This document shows, piece after piece, positions 28,687 to 36,882 of a stretch of DNA of 36,882 bases. Both the position numbers and the translations under genes were made by a program. Each line of letters begins with the position of its first letter. Position 1 is the stretch's first letter. Under the pieces are notes generated by a model. It did no database searches. It saw nothing but the letters and a program-made list of their open reading frames with translations, and was not told where the DNA came from. Source of the DNA: an uncultured Alphaproteobacteria bacterium (GTDB taxonomy: Bacteria > Pseudomonadota > Alphaproteobacteria > Thalassobaculales > Thalassobaculaceae); NCBI GenBank assembly GCA_902578675.1, contig CACHDV010000012.1, positions 1 through 36,882 of the forward strand, given 5' to 3'.

Positions 28687-29211
28687 TCACAAAAAACTTT
28701 GATTGAATACTTCTTGAGAGAGATTGGGGAACAACGACAAAGCTATTTTATTAAACATAGACTTTATAGGTTTATCGAAAGAAATTTTTTCATGTTCCAG
28801 GTATTTTAAAATATTGTAGTGCATTATTAGGATATACTCGCCCTCAGCCACTTTGCCCTCCACCGCAATATCTGGCAAACTTTCGACTAATATACGCTGT
28901 TCTATGCGTTCTCCCTCTAATTCAACATCGAGAATAGCCTTTTTTAATTTTTCATAATCAGTTGGAAGGTCTATATTTTTTAAAAAACGCCGCGAACTCC
29001 GAAGTGGCACAATAAACTGTTGTCTAAGTGATTTAACGTTCTCACAGCAGCGATTTACCTCTTCAATACTTAGTCTTCTCCCCTTCTTTCCTAACCAGTA
29101 ACAAAATAAAAGGAGGTTTACATCTAATGACCTTCTGTCTTGCAGCCATAAAAAGCTCGTATATGATTGAGCATATATCTTTTTTGAGTACTCCCAAAAC
29201 TCTTCTTCCAT
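28687..29211 (-). CDS. TIGR02444-like uncharacterised protein
   Basis: EEEFWEYSKKIYAQSYTSFLWLQDRRSLDVNLLLFCYWLGKKGRRLS resembles the TIGR02444/DUF2390 N-terminal signature. ATG at 29211 preferred over 29235. Confidence 0.7.
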   Translation of the reverse strand: MEEEFWEYSKKIYAQSYTSFLWLQDRRSLDVNLLLFCYWLGKKGRRLSIEEVNRCCENVKSLRQQFIVPLRSSRRFLKNIDLPTDYEKLKKAILDVELEGERIEQRILVESLPDIAVEGKVAEGEYILIMHYNILKYLEHEKISFDKPIKSMFNKIALSLFPNLSQEVFNQSFL

Positions 29212-29448
29212 CAGCACCTCTACGCAGCTTGCCAACTATGAAAGCGATTATAACCTAATCCATCGTTATAAAAAATTTCTATGTTCTGGAGATGGATATG
29301 CTCTCTGAAGAAAAAATTAACGCAACATTCTCTATTATTGTGAGATTTGCAAAAAATCAAATTGGTTATTTCACTTGAAAAGTACCACCTATTTTGTCTA
29401 CAACTTGGTTTTAAGTAATGGAGGTCAGCAAAACGCTGGGTTATTATT

Positions 29449-29949
29449 TTGTCCAAAGAACGTCCAATTGTAGGAATAGTAATGGGTAGCCAATCAGATT
29501 GGCAAACCATGCGTAAAGCCTCCGAAATTTTGGAAGAGCTTTTAATTCCACATGAAATAAAAATTGTATCTGCCCACCGAACCCCTAAGCGGATGGCGGA
29601 ATATGCTGATACAGCCAGAGCCAGAGGTTTAAAAATCATTATAGCCGGCGCCGGCGGATCAGCACATTTACCGGGTATGATTGCCGCACAAACATCGCTG
29701 CCAGTTCTCGGTGTCCCGATAGAGAGTAAAGCTTTAAACGGGATCGACAGCCTTCTATCAATTGTGCAAATGCCAAAAGGGGTGCCCGTGGGGACACTAG
29801 CAATCGGCGCAGCTGGTGCAGGCAACGCCGCTTTGTTAGCGGTATCTATTTTATCGACGGAAGATAAAGAAGTAACGAAGCGACTGGAGCAGTGGCGTTC
29901 TCATCAAACAGATTCCGTAGCCAATATACCAAGTGATGACGTGTGTTAG
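29449..29949 (+). CDS. purE: 5-(carboxyamino)imidazole ribonucleotide mutase
   Basis: [61 protein letters not shown]. Apparent TTG start. Confidence 0.97.
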   Translation: MSKERPIVGIVMGSQSDWQTMRKASEILEELLIPHEIKIVSAHRTPKRMAEYADTARARGLKIIIAGAGGSAHLPGMIAAQTSLPVLGVPIESKALNGIDSLLSIVQMPKGVPVGTLAIGAAGAGNAALLAVSILSTEDKEVTKRLEQWRSHQTDSVANIPSDDVC

Positions 29950-31022
29950 AGAACAGTAAACTCTCGCTTTCTCCCGGAGCCATAATTGGCATTTTAGGCG
30001 GAGGACAGTTAGGGAGAATGTCCGCCCTCGCCGCAGCTCGTCTTGGTTTTCGTTGCCATATTTTTACCCCAGAACATAATAGTCCAGCGAGTCATGTCGC
30101 ATTTAAAACCACAATAGCCAACTACGAAGATCAGGACGCGCTTAGGTCATTTGCCAATGAGAGCGATGTAATTACATATGAATTTGAAAATATTCCCATA
30201 GAAACGGCATTATTTCTTGAGCAACTTAAACCTGTATATCCAAGTCCCTCTATTTTAGCAATTTCGCAACATAGAGGGTCTGAGAAAAAGTTTGCTACTG
30301 ATCACGGGATCAAAGTTGCACCCTACGAATTAGTCACCAATTACACTGAATTAGAACGCGCTATAACTAAATTAAAAACACCATGCATCTTAAAGACATG
30401 CCGTTTTGGTTATGATGGCAAAGGACAAGAAAAGCTATCAGATCTCAATTCTGCTAAAAAGGCCTGGGAGAAACTGGCTACACAAGATGCAATACTCGAG
30501 CAGTTTGTCGAATTTGAAAAGGAAATTTCTGTAATAATTGCTAGGAATAATAAAGGAGCTTTAGAAGCGTATCCGCCTGTGGAAAATCAGCATGAAAACC
30601 ATATTTTAGCTATTACAATGGCACCTGCAAAAATAGAAGAGGCGACTTCAAAGCAAGCATTAGAAATAGCTCGAACATTGGCCGAGGCTTTGGATTTAAT
30701 AGGTATTCTTGCGATAGAAATGTTTGTGCTTCCTAATGGGCAAGTTGTAATGAATGAGCTAGCCCCTCGACCGCATAATTCTGGTCACTGGAGCCAAGAT
30801 GGCGCCGTCACATGTCAGTTTGAACAATTTATAAGAGCAATATCTGGTCAGTGCCTCGGAAGTACAAAATTGGTCAAAACAACAAAAATGATAAATTTAA
30901 TTGGGGATGCGGTTAACGATTGGCCTAAATATTTGAGTACTCCTAATGCTAAAGTTCACCTTTACGGCAAGGAAGAAACAAAACCTGGTAGAAAAATGGG
31001 ACACGTTAACTTTATTGATTAA
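29943..31022 (+). CDS. purK: 5-(carboxyamino)imidazole ribonucleotide synthase
   Basis: [33 protein letters not shown]-grasp features ([14 protein letters not shown]), [33 protein letters not shown] start overlapping the purE end by 7 bp. Confidence 0.97.
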   Translation: MLENSKLSLSPGAIIGILGGGQLGRMSALAAARLGFRCHIFTPEHNSPASHVAFKTTIANYEDQDALRSFANESDVITYEFENIPIETALFLEQLKPVYPSPSILAISQHRGSEKKFATDHGIKVAPYELVTNYTELERAITKLKTPCILKTCRFGYDGKGQEKLSDLNSAKKAWEKLATQDAILEQFVEFEKEISVIIARNNKGALEAYPPVENQHENHILAITMAPAKIEEATSKQALEIARTLAEALDLIGILAIEMFVLPNGQVVMNELAPRPHNSGHWSQDGAVTCQFEQFIRAISGQCLGSTKLVKTTKMINLIGDAVNDWPKYLSTPNAKVHLYGKEETKPGRKMGHVNFID

Positions 31023-31065
31023 ACTCAATCAACAAAATAAGATTTCAGCTTTAACAAGCTAACTT

Positions 31066-32955
31066 TCAGGGTCTAGATGTAAAAGTTGGCACCAATTCAG
31101 ATAAATAATTCAGCGTTGCTTTCTCATCTTGCCTATCAACTGCTTTTTCAAGTTGTTTTAACTTTTCGTCAAACTCTACTGTCTGTTTAATGCTAGATGA
31201 TACGAGCTTAATATCGGAAATAGTCGTCTTGAGAAGAGTTTCGTTTTGATCAAATAACTCTTCGTAAAGCTTTTCACCAGGTCTTATCCCAGTATATTTT
31301 ATTGCTATGTCTGTATTCGGTCGAAGGCCTGACAACCTAACCAGTTGCATAGCAAGGTCTAGTATCTTTACAGGCTCACCCATTTCTAAAACGAATATGT
31401 TACCGTTTTGGTTCTTTACAGCATCTAGTGGGATAGCTGCCGCCTGCAGAACTAAAGATGTCGCTTCTTTTACTGTCATGAAAAAACGCGTCATATCTGG
31501 GTGCGTAATCGTTATAGGCCCGCCTGCCGCGATCTGCCTTTCGAATAGCGGTATCACGGAACCTGTAGAACCCAAGACATTACCAAACCTAACAGATACG
31601 AACTTACAAGAAGTTGACCCAAGCTGAAAGTTGTTACAAATCAATTCCGATAGTTTTTTGGTCGCCCCCATAATGTTAGTTGGGTTCACTGCCTTATCCG
31701 TCGAGATCAAGACCATGGCCTTAACATTCTTTTTAATTGCTGTTGATGCTACATTGCGCGTTCCCAAGACGTTTGTACGAACGGCAGCAATTATATTTTC
31801 TTCTGCTACAGGAACATGTTTAAGCGCCGCTGAATGGAGGATAACATCTGGCGTATATAACCCGATTGCGTTCTCAACATCCGAAAGTCTTTGTACGTCT
31901 CCAAGAACAGCATGTCGTTCGACTTTAGGGTACGTCTCTTCCAATTGTAGATTTATCTTGTAGAGGTGAAATTCTGAATTATCTAATATAATTATTTTCG
32001 CCGGCTGAAAGCCTGCCACCTGCTGGGCTAATTCACTGCCAATCGTCCCCCCGGCTCCGGTTATTAACACTATGCTGCCAAAGAATAAATTTTTAACGGG
32101 AATGGGGTCTAAGACCGTTTGAGGCCGACCAAGCACATCCTCAACATTTATGGGTCTTATTTCAAAGCTATTTGGCCTAGAACCCATATTTCCAAGATTG
32201 GCGACCTGAGGCATACGTGAAATTGGTAATCCTAGTTTTTCGGCAATTTCAATAATATTTCTAACAGTTTGCCCATCAATAATGGGATCTGTAATAACAA
32301 CTCTTTGAGGAGCAATGCCGTCACGTTCAAGTTGTTTAAATATGTCTGGCATCGCCGCAAGGTTCCCTAATACTGGAACCCCACGAATGCTTCGACCAAC
32401 TCGCTTGTCTGTTTCATCAATTATTCCAATTATCCTATAAGGTGCCTCTCTGCCACGTTTCATTTCCCTAATAAATAAATCGCTGTCATCACCTGCTCCT
32501 AATAAAAGTACAGGTGTCCTATTGTAATTGGCTTTTTCTAATAGAGCTCCAAATTCCCCGTCTTTCAGAAAGCGATAGAGGAATCGTGGGCTAGTTATCA
32601 TAGCTGTCAAAATAAAAAATTCTATGACCAAAAAGGATCTGGGAAAGGCATCCAGTCTATTATAAACAAACTGGCAGACTATGAATATTATCAGAGTGAG
32701 GCCTACACATCTTAAAATCTTCCCCATATCGCCAAGAGAAACATATCTCCAAATAATTTTATCTAAACGCAGAGAAATAAAAACAACAGTGGCCACTGAT
32801 GTGAAAATTATCAATCCTATGAAGATATCCATTTTTGGCCACGAGAATAATTCAGCCCCGAGTCTCAAATAAAGTGAGACGATAAAAGAAAGAGCTGCCA
32901 TTCCAATGTCATGCAAAAAACTTAGAATTATTCGCCTAAGCTGATGGATACTCAA
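31066..32955 (-). CDS. Membrane-bound polysaccharide biosynthesis nucleoside-diphosphate sugar epimerase/dehydratase (CapD/WbpM/FlaA1 family)
   Basis: Four N-terminal TM segments, LITGAGGTIGSELAQQV, HSAALKHVPVAEEN, ISTDKAVNPTNIMGATKKLSE (Met in place of the SDR Tyr, as in the WbpM group), FFMTVKEAT, GIRPGEKLYEELF. Confidence 0.95.
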   Translation of the reverse strand: MSIHQLRRIILSFLHDIGMAALSFIVSLYLRLGAELFSWPKMDIFIGLIIFTSVATVVFISLRLDKIIWRYVSLGDMGKILRCVGLTLIIFIVCQFVYNRLDAFPRSFLVIEFFILTAMITSPRFLYRFLKDGEFGALLEKANYNRTPVLLLGAGDDSDLFIREMKRGREAPYRIIGIIDETDKRVGRSIRGVPVLGNLAAMPDIFKQLERDGIAPQRVVITDPIIDGQTVRNIIEIAEKLGLPISRMPQVANLGNMGSRPNSFEIRPINVEDVLGRPQTVLDPIPVKNLFFGSIVLITGAGGTIGSELAQQVAGFQPAKIIILDNSEFHLYKINLQLEETYPKVERHAVLGDVQRLSDVENAIGLYTPDVILHSAALKHVPVAEENIIAAVRTNVLGTRNVASTAIKKNVKAMVLISTDKAVNPTNIMGATKKLSELICNNFQLGSTSCKFVSVRFGNVLGSTGSVIPLFERQIAAGGPITITHPDMTRFFMTVKEATSLVLQAAAIPLDAVKNQNGNIFVLEMGEPVKILDLAMQLVRLSGLRPNTDIAIKYTGIRPGEKLYEELFDQNETLLKTTISDIKLVSSSIKQTVEFDEKLKQLEKAVDRQDEKATLNYLSELVPTFTSRP

Positions 32956-33000
32956 GATTCCAAACCCCGTTTTTCTGTTTAAACCTAGCTATGGTAGAAT

Positions 33001-33960
33001 TCATAACGTCTGCTCATTACCTAGCGCTGCCTTTGGAACCGACAATGCTAACCCTTCATGAGCATTAAAAGGTGCTTCCCAGCACAGACTCGTCTTTATT
33101 AACTCATCATCTATTCTTAAAGAATCATAAAGCCGGCTTGCCAAGCTTGGTAACAAACTTTTAACACTTGCTTCGACAATCGAAAACGGATCACCAATCA
33201 ATTTTTCTGGCCTATTCATTGCCCGCAGTAAAATTTTACAAAGTTGTGTTGTTGAGACCATTTGTGGATCCCTAACTAGAAAAAGACGTGAGGTTTCAGT
33301 CTTATCTTCCACACTACTGATTATCGCCGAGACCAAATTATCTATGAAGATCAATGATCTTTCATTCTTCACATTACCAAGTGGGATCGCCCAGCAAGGA
33401 AAATTGGCTAATAAATTAACAAGGGATTTGATGTTACCTTTGCCTGCGGGTCCATAAACCGCAGGTGAGCGTATTATTGTGGTCGTTAATCCTTTTTCAG
33501 ATAAAGCTAATAGTTGCTGCTCAGCAGCCAACTTAGCTCGGGCATATTTTGTCGCAGGGCTTGGCTTTGAATCAACTGTAAAAACCCGCTCATCGCTTGT
33601 TTCGCCATTTACCTTAATACTACTCAAAAAGATCATTCGTTTTACGTTGCTAGTTATGCAAGCTTCAGCAAGAGCCGTTGCACCACCGATAATTACCCGG
33701 TCATAATCTTTAACTTGCAAACTGTTTGGCTTATCTACAGCTTTTGGCGAGGCTAAGTATATTACAGCGTCAATATCTCTGATCAGTTCGTGCCATCGTT
33801 CTTGTGGCCCGGCATCGTTTATAAATATTACGCTACTACATTGGAGGTCTTTGGTTTCAAGGCAACGAACCAATGCCAATACATTATGACCCGCAAGTTT
33901 AAGAGCGGAACAGAGCGACCTTCCTACAAACCCATTTGCGCCGATGACTGCCAACCGCAT
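33001..33960 (-). CDS. NAD-dependent epimerase/dehydratase family protein
   Basis: MRLAVIGANGFVGRSLCSALKLAGHNV, YARAKLAAEQQ (YxxxK), IIRSPAVYGPAGKGN. ATG at 33960 preferred over 34011. Confidence 0.9.
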   Translation of the reverse strand: MRLAVIGANGFVGRSLCSALKLAGHNVLALVRCLETKDLQCSSVIFINDAGPQERWHELIRDIDAVIYLASPKAVDKPNSLQVKDYDRVIIGGATALAEACITSNVKRMIFLSSIKVNGETSDERVFTVDSKPSPATKYARAKLAAEQQLLALSEKGLTTTIIRSPAVYGPAGKGNIKSLVNLLANFPCWAIPLGNVKNERSLIFIDNLVSAIISSVEDKTETSRLFLVRDPQMVSTTQLCKILLRAMNRPEKLIGDPFSIVEASVKSLLPSLASRLYDSLRIDDELIKTSLCWEAPFNAHEGLALSVPKAALGNEQTL

Positions 33961-33968
33961 TTCGCACC

Positions 33969-34988
33969 TTATTTCGTCAAAGATTTTTTTGAAAATACAC
34001 CGCGCATCCAAAACAAAAGAAGCGTAACAATTGCTAAACCTATCGTTATTGAAACCGAGATATTAAATTCTATACACAAAAGTACGGCACCAAACAAAAT
34101 TAAATTCGCCAAAATGATAGCTCCGCAAACTTGACCATGCGATAAGCCTCTATCAACTGCAAACTGATAAAAGTGCTCCCGATGGGCTTGAAATATATTT
34201 TTTTTACATAGAAAACGCCTGATAATTGTTATTGTAGCATCGGCATAGTAGTAGGCTGGCAAAAGAACTATAGTCAAAAGCTCTATCCCAAAGCTATTGC
34301 TTGGAATAACGATAGATATTAGAAGCCAACCAATCAAGTAACCCAAAGGCACGCTTCCGACATCACCCATGAAAACTTTAGCAGGGGCCCAGTTCCATAT
34401 CAAAAACCCCAAAGCACAAGCAACAATGAGCATAGCGGGGATGAACACCCAAGAATTCAGTAGGCCGAATACCGATAAAAGTGATAAGCCAAGGCCAATA
34501 CTGATCATTTGGACTGCGGTGATTCCATCGATTCCATCCATAAAATTAAAAAGATTTATAAACCACAGCCACATCAAACCAGTTAGTGTTAGATCTATCC
34601 AGATAGGCAACCAAGCTTGAAAAATGGCACCTCTATTATTCACAATAATGAGGCTAGCTGCCACTGCGATAATTTGAAATAATAATTTCAAATATGGTGA
34701 CAGTCCCCGCAGATCATCAACAAAACAAACAATGCCGAGCAGTGCGGCTATTATTAGAATAAAAAGTTCACCGGCAATCCATTGTTGAGAGAGATATCTG
34801 TCTACTAACCAAAAACAGATTAAGGCTGATAACACAGCTATGCCGCCTCCCCTGGGAATTGAGGATACATGACTACTCCGTTCATTTGGAATATCCATAA
34901 TATTACCTCTCTTTAAGATAATAATGAGTAATCCTGTCCCTATTGCTGTAAAAATGAAACAAAGCGTTGTGAGGACTACTATATTCAT
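33969..34988 (-). CDS. Glycosyltransferase family 4 (WecA/WbpL/MraY-like undecaprenyl-phosphate sugar-1-P transferase)
   Basis: Multi-TM; DIPNERSSHVSSIPRGGGIAV, FVDDLRGLSPYLKLLFQ, FNFMDGIDGITAVQ, KVFMGDVGSVPLGYLIG, AHREHFYQFAVDRG. Confidence 0.95.
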   Translation of the reverse strand: MNIVVLTTLCFIFTAIGTGLLIIILKRGNIMDIPNERSSHVSSIPRGGGIAVLSALICFWLVDRYLSQQWIAGELFILIIAALLGIVCFVDDLRGLSPYLKLLFQIIAVAASLIIVNNRGAIFQAWLPIWIDLTLTGLMWLWFINLFNFMDGIDGITAVQMISIGLGLSLLSVFGLLNSWVFIPAMLIVACALGFLIWNWAPAKVFMGDVGSVPLGYLIGWLLISIVIPSNSFGIELLTIVLLPAYYYADATITIIRRFLCKKNIFQAHREHFYQFAVDRGLSHGQVCGAIILANLILFGAVLLCIEFNISVSITIGLAIVTLLLFWMRGVFSKKSLTK

Positions 34989-35044
34989 TGCTCATCCAAT
35001 TCGATTTTCTCTCTGGACCTTTTCAAAAAACCACTAGCTCGAAA

Positions 35045-35833
35045 TTATTCAGGCACTCGGAGGTCTGACTGAACTTTAAATGTTTCAGGATTACATATCA
35101 GTTCAAAGATCGCTTGGGCGGCTTCCCGTAGTAATTGTTCGCCTTTGGCACTGGACGATTGGCTGGGGTCTCCGATTACGCCATTAGAAGTAACATGCGT
35201 TAGCGAACGCCATCTATAAGAACCTTTTCCAGCAGCAAGAAAATCTAGTTTCATAGGCCCTTTTGCCTCATTCAAAAGACTATCCACGACTAGACTGGGC
35301 TCCAATGCCATCATCATAGAGGTCTCAGCCTCACAAGCGTGCATTACATTTGTTTGTGTTTCTAATATTTTAGCAAATCTATCTGCCGCCTCAAGCCAAT
35401 AAGTAGCGGCAACGATCGGCAGTGATAATTCCATGCTTATATCTTGTGCGCAGACTTCGGCAGCGGTGATATTTCCCCCATGCCCGTTTAATATGAGAAA
35501 CTTTGAAAATCCATGCCTCGAAATGCTTTTTATTAAATCTCTAACTATTAAAAAAAATGTATTAGAAGTTAATGTAACAGTACCTCCAAAAGGCATATGG
35601 TGCTCAGATAAACCATGCCATACTACCGGTAATGTTATTATCGGTAACCCTTTATCAACTCCCAAAGAAGCAGTTCGCTTCGAAACTTCTTCGACAAGCC
35701 GACTATCTACCATTACTGGTAAATGGGGGCCATGTTGTTCGAGGGCAGCTACAGGTAAGATAACGACAGTATCGTCCTGAGAATATTTACGAAGCTCGTC
35801 AGCTCTCAATCGCGCCCATTCGTATTCCGCCAT
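35045..35833 (-). CDS. Creatininase family protein
   Basis: VVILPVAALEQHGPHLPVMVDSRL, GLSEHHMPFGGTVTLT, LILNGHGGNITA, HACEAETSMMM. Confidence 0.93.
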   Translation of the reverse strand: MAEYEWARLRADELRKYSQDDTVVILPVAALEQHGPHLPVMVDSRLVEEVSKRTASLGVDKGLPIITLPVVWHGLSEHHMPFGGTVTLTSNTFFLIVRDLIKSISRHGFSKFLILNGHGGNITAAEVCAQDISMELSLPIVAATYWLEAADRFAKILETQTNVMHACEAETSMMMALEPSLVVDSLLNEAKGPMKLDFLAAGKGSYRWRSLTHVTSNGVIGDPSQSSSAKGEQLLREAAQAIFELICNPETFKVQSDLRVPE

Positions 35834-35844
35834 TTTTTACTCCC

Positions 35845-36882
35845 TTAAGATTGTCCTACTCTACTCACCGCACCTCTTTCTTTTGAAAGAGACCACCGTA
35901 CTACTACCCTGTTTTTATCTCTTATATCTTGTAGGGAACGCACAACAGTTATTTGCTCCGTTCGCTGCCTTATTGCTGTCCCTAAGTACAAACTTTCTTC
36001 CAATGCCATGGCAGAGTCAGTTTTAAAACGCCAGAAGCCACCCGACGTCGGGCGTAAGAGAATAGACGATCCATCTTGCACCAAGGAAGCTCTAACGCGC
36101 GGATGAAGGTGAAATCTCACAACTGCTTTTTCAGGGATACCTCCAGGAGCGCCTGAATAATTGAGAGTTTCTTCTCCTCGTAAATCGGTTCCATCCGCTG
36201 ATAGATATAAATTACGATTATGGGTCAAACCATAACTTTCGCCATAACCTTCGTGGGTAATTTCTATGAGGCTACAGCCATCTACTAACTTTCTGGTGAC
36301 TGAAGTAAAAAGATTACGTGAACTGTTAGGTTCTTTTCTAGCCGTCATTCCTATACTTTTATCATCAACGGTTAACATAGAATGGGCGGAGGATACCTTA
36401 AGAGCTTCTCGAAGCTCAAAATTTCCAGGACTCGTTCCACAATTCACTATTAAACGTTGTTTGCCAGTACTAAATTCAAAAGCAGACAGGCTATCGTGAT
36501 TTTCATCATTTAAATTCACACCCGCACCTGTGTCCACGATCAAATTTGAGCTGCCAGCCGATATTTTATGAAATCCTGTTTGATCGGCAGAATATATCGT
36601 TTTTTGTTGGGATTCGACCTGTCCAAGGACACTATCAATTAGAGGTTTTCCATTTTCCTGAGAATTATGAAAAAGTGCTAGTTTGCCATCACCGTGCCGC
36701 CACAGGCGCAGCATCCGTGACATTTTTGCTATATATATTTGGAAATCTTCGCTGGTTTCTAACCCATAACGCCTCAAAATATTTCTGATATCAATTAGGG
36801 CCATGATAAATTCTATATGGGTCGACGGCGACCTTGAAGCATGGCCTCCATCTAAGAATATTTGTGCCTCCAATTCTCTATG
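35845..36882 (-). CDS. Heparinase II/III family protein, N-terminally truncated by window edge
   Basis: EAQIFLDGGHASRSPSTHIEFIMALIDIR, KMSRMLRLWRHGDGKLALFHNSQE, VDTGAG, ALKVSSAHSMLTVDDKSI. Frame stays open to the end of the window. Confidence 0.85.
   Translation of the reverse strand, partial: HRELEAQIFLDGGHASRSPSTHIEFIMALIDIRNILRRYGLETSEDFQIYIAKMSRMLRLWRHGDGKLALFHNSQENGKPLIDSVLGQVESQQKTIYSADQTGFHKISAGSSNLIVDTGAGVNLNDENHDSLSAFEFSTGKQRLIVNCGTSPGNFELREALKVSSAHSMLTVDDKSIGMTARKEPNSSRNLFTSVTRKLVDGCSLIEITHEGYGESYGLTHNRNLYLSADGTDLRGEETLNYSGAPGGIPEKAVVRFHLHPRVRASLVQDGSSILLRPTSGGFWRFKTDSAMALEESLYLGTAIRQRTEQITVVRSLQDIRDKNRVVVRWSLSKERGAVSRVGQS

Noticed and set aside
29220-29825. 201-aa minus-strand ORF overlapping purE
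   Set aside because: Mostly the complement of purE coding sequence; no independent support.
31047-31060. agctt-taac-aagct mini hairpin between convergent purK and the WbpM-like gene
   Set aside because: Only 5 bp, AT-rich and without a clear U-tract; too weak to call a terminator.
31680-31720. Met replacing catalytic Tyr in the WbpM/CapD-like enzyme (NIMGATKK)
   Set aside because: This substitution is a known property of the large WbpM-type membrane dehydratases, not a novelty.
1-36882. CRISPR array, tRNA/rRNA genes, transposases or phage genes
   Set aside because: No regularly spaced repeats, T-loop-like GGTTCRA tRNA context, or transposase/integrase motifs were seen; intergenic space is too limited.

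Overview
AT-rich bacterial chromosomal segment, probably from an alphaproteobacterium (inferred from gene content and protein style, not proven). It is densely coding, with about 37 CDSs; the first (PTS enzyme I) and last (heparinase II/III-like) are cut by the window edges. I found no rRNA, tRNA, IS element, prophage or CRISPR array. Main blocks: (1) ptsI fragment, Gfo/Idh/MocA oxidoreductase, PLP aminotransferase, ahcY; (2) cupin, RHH protein, RutE-like nitroreductase, TauE/SafE exporter; (3) a C-N/ureide-type catabolic neighbourhood: dipeptidase, FAD monooxygenase, Asp/Glu/hydantoin racemase-family protein, acetamidase/formamidase, PuuE-like deacetylase, aromatic amino-acid decarboxylase; (4) queuosine genes (queG, tgt / yhhQ, queA) split by a compact four-gene minus-strand operon of TPP-dependent E1 alpha and beta plus two poorly characterised proteins, one carrying an internal tandem domain duplication; (5) glycerate kinase, pcaHG, TauD-like dioxygenase, LLM oxidoreductase, UbiX; (6) amidase, TIGR02444-type protein, purE-purK; (7) polysaccharide genes (WbpM/CapD-like, NAD epimerase, WecA/MraY-like transferase), creatininase, heparinase-like. 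The best candidate for an undescribed system is the 16558-20082 operon, followed by the racemase/deacetylase/formamidase module and a structured leader upstream of ahcY. All family calls come from reading motifs; no database search was run.
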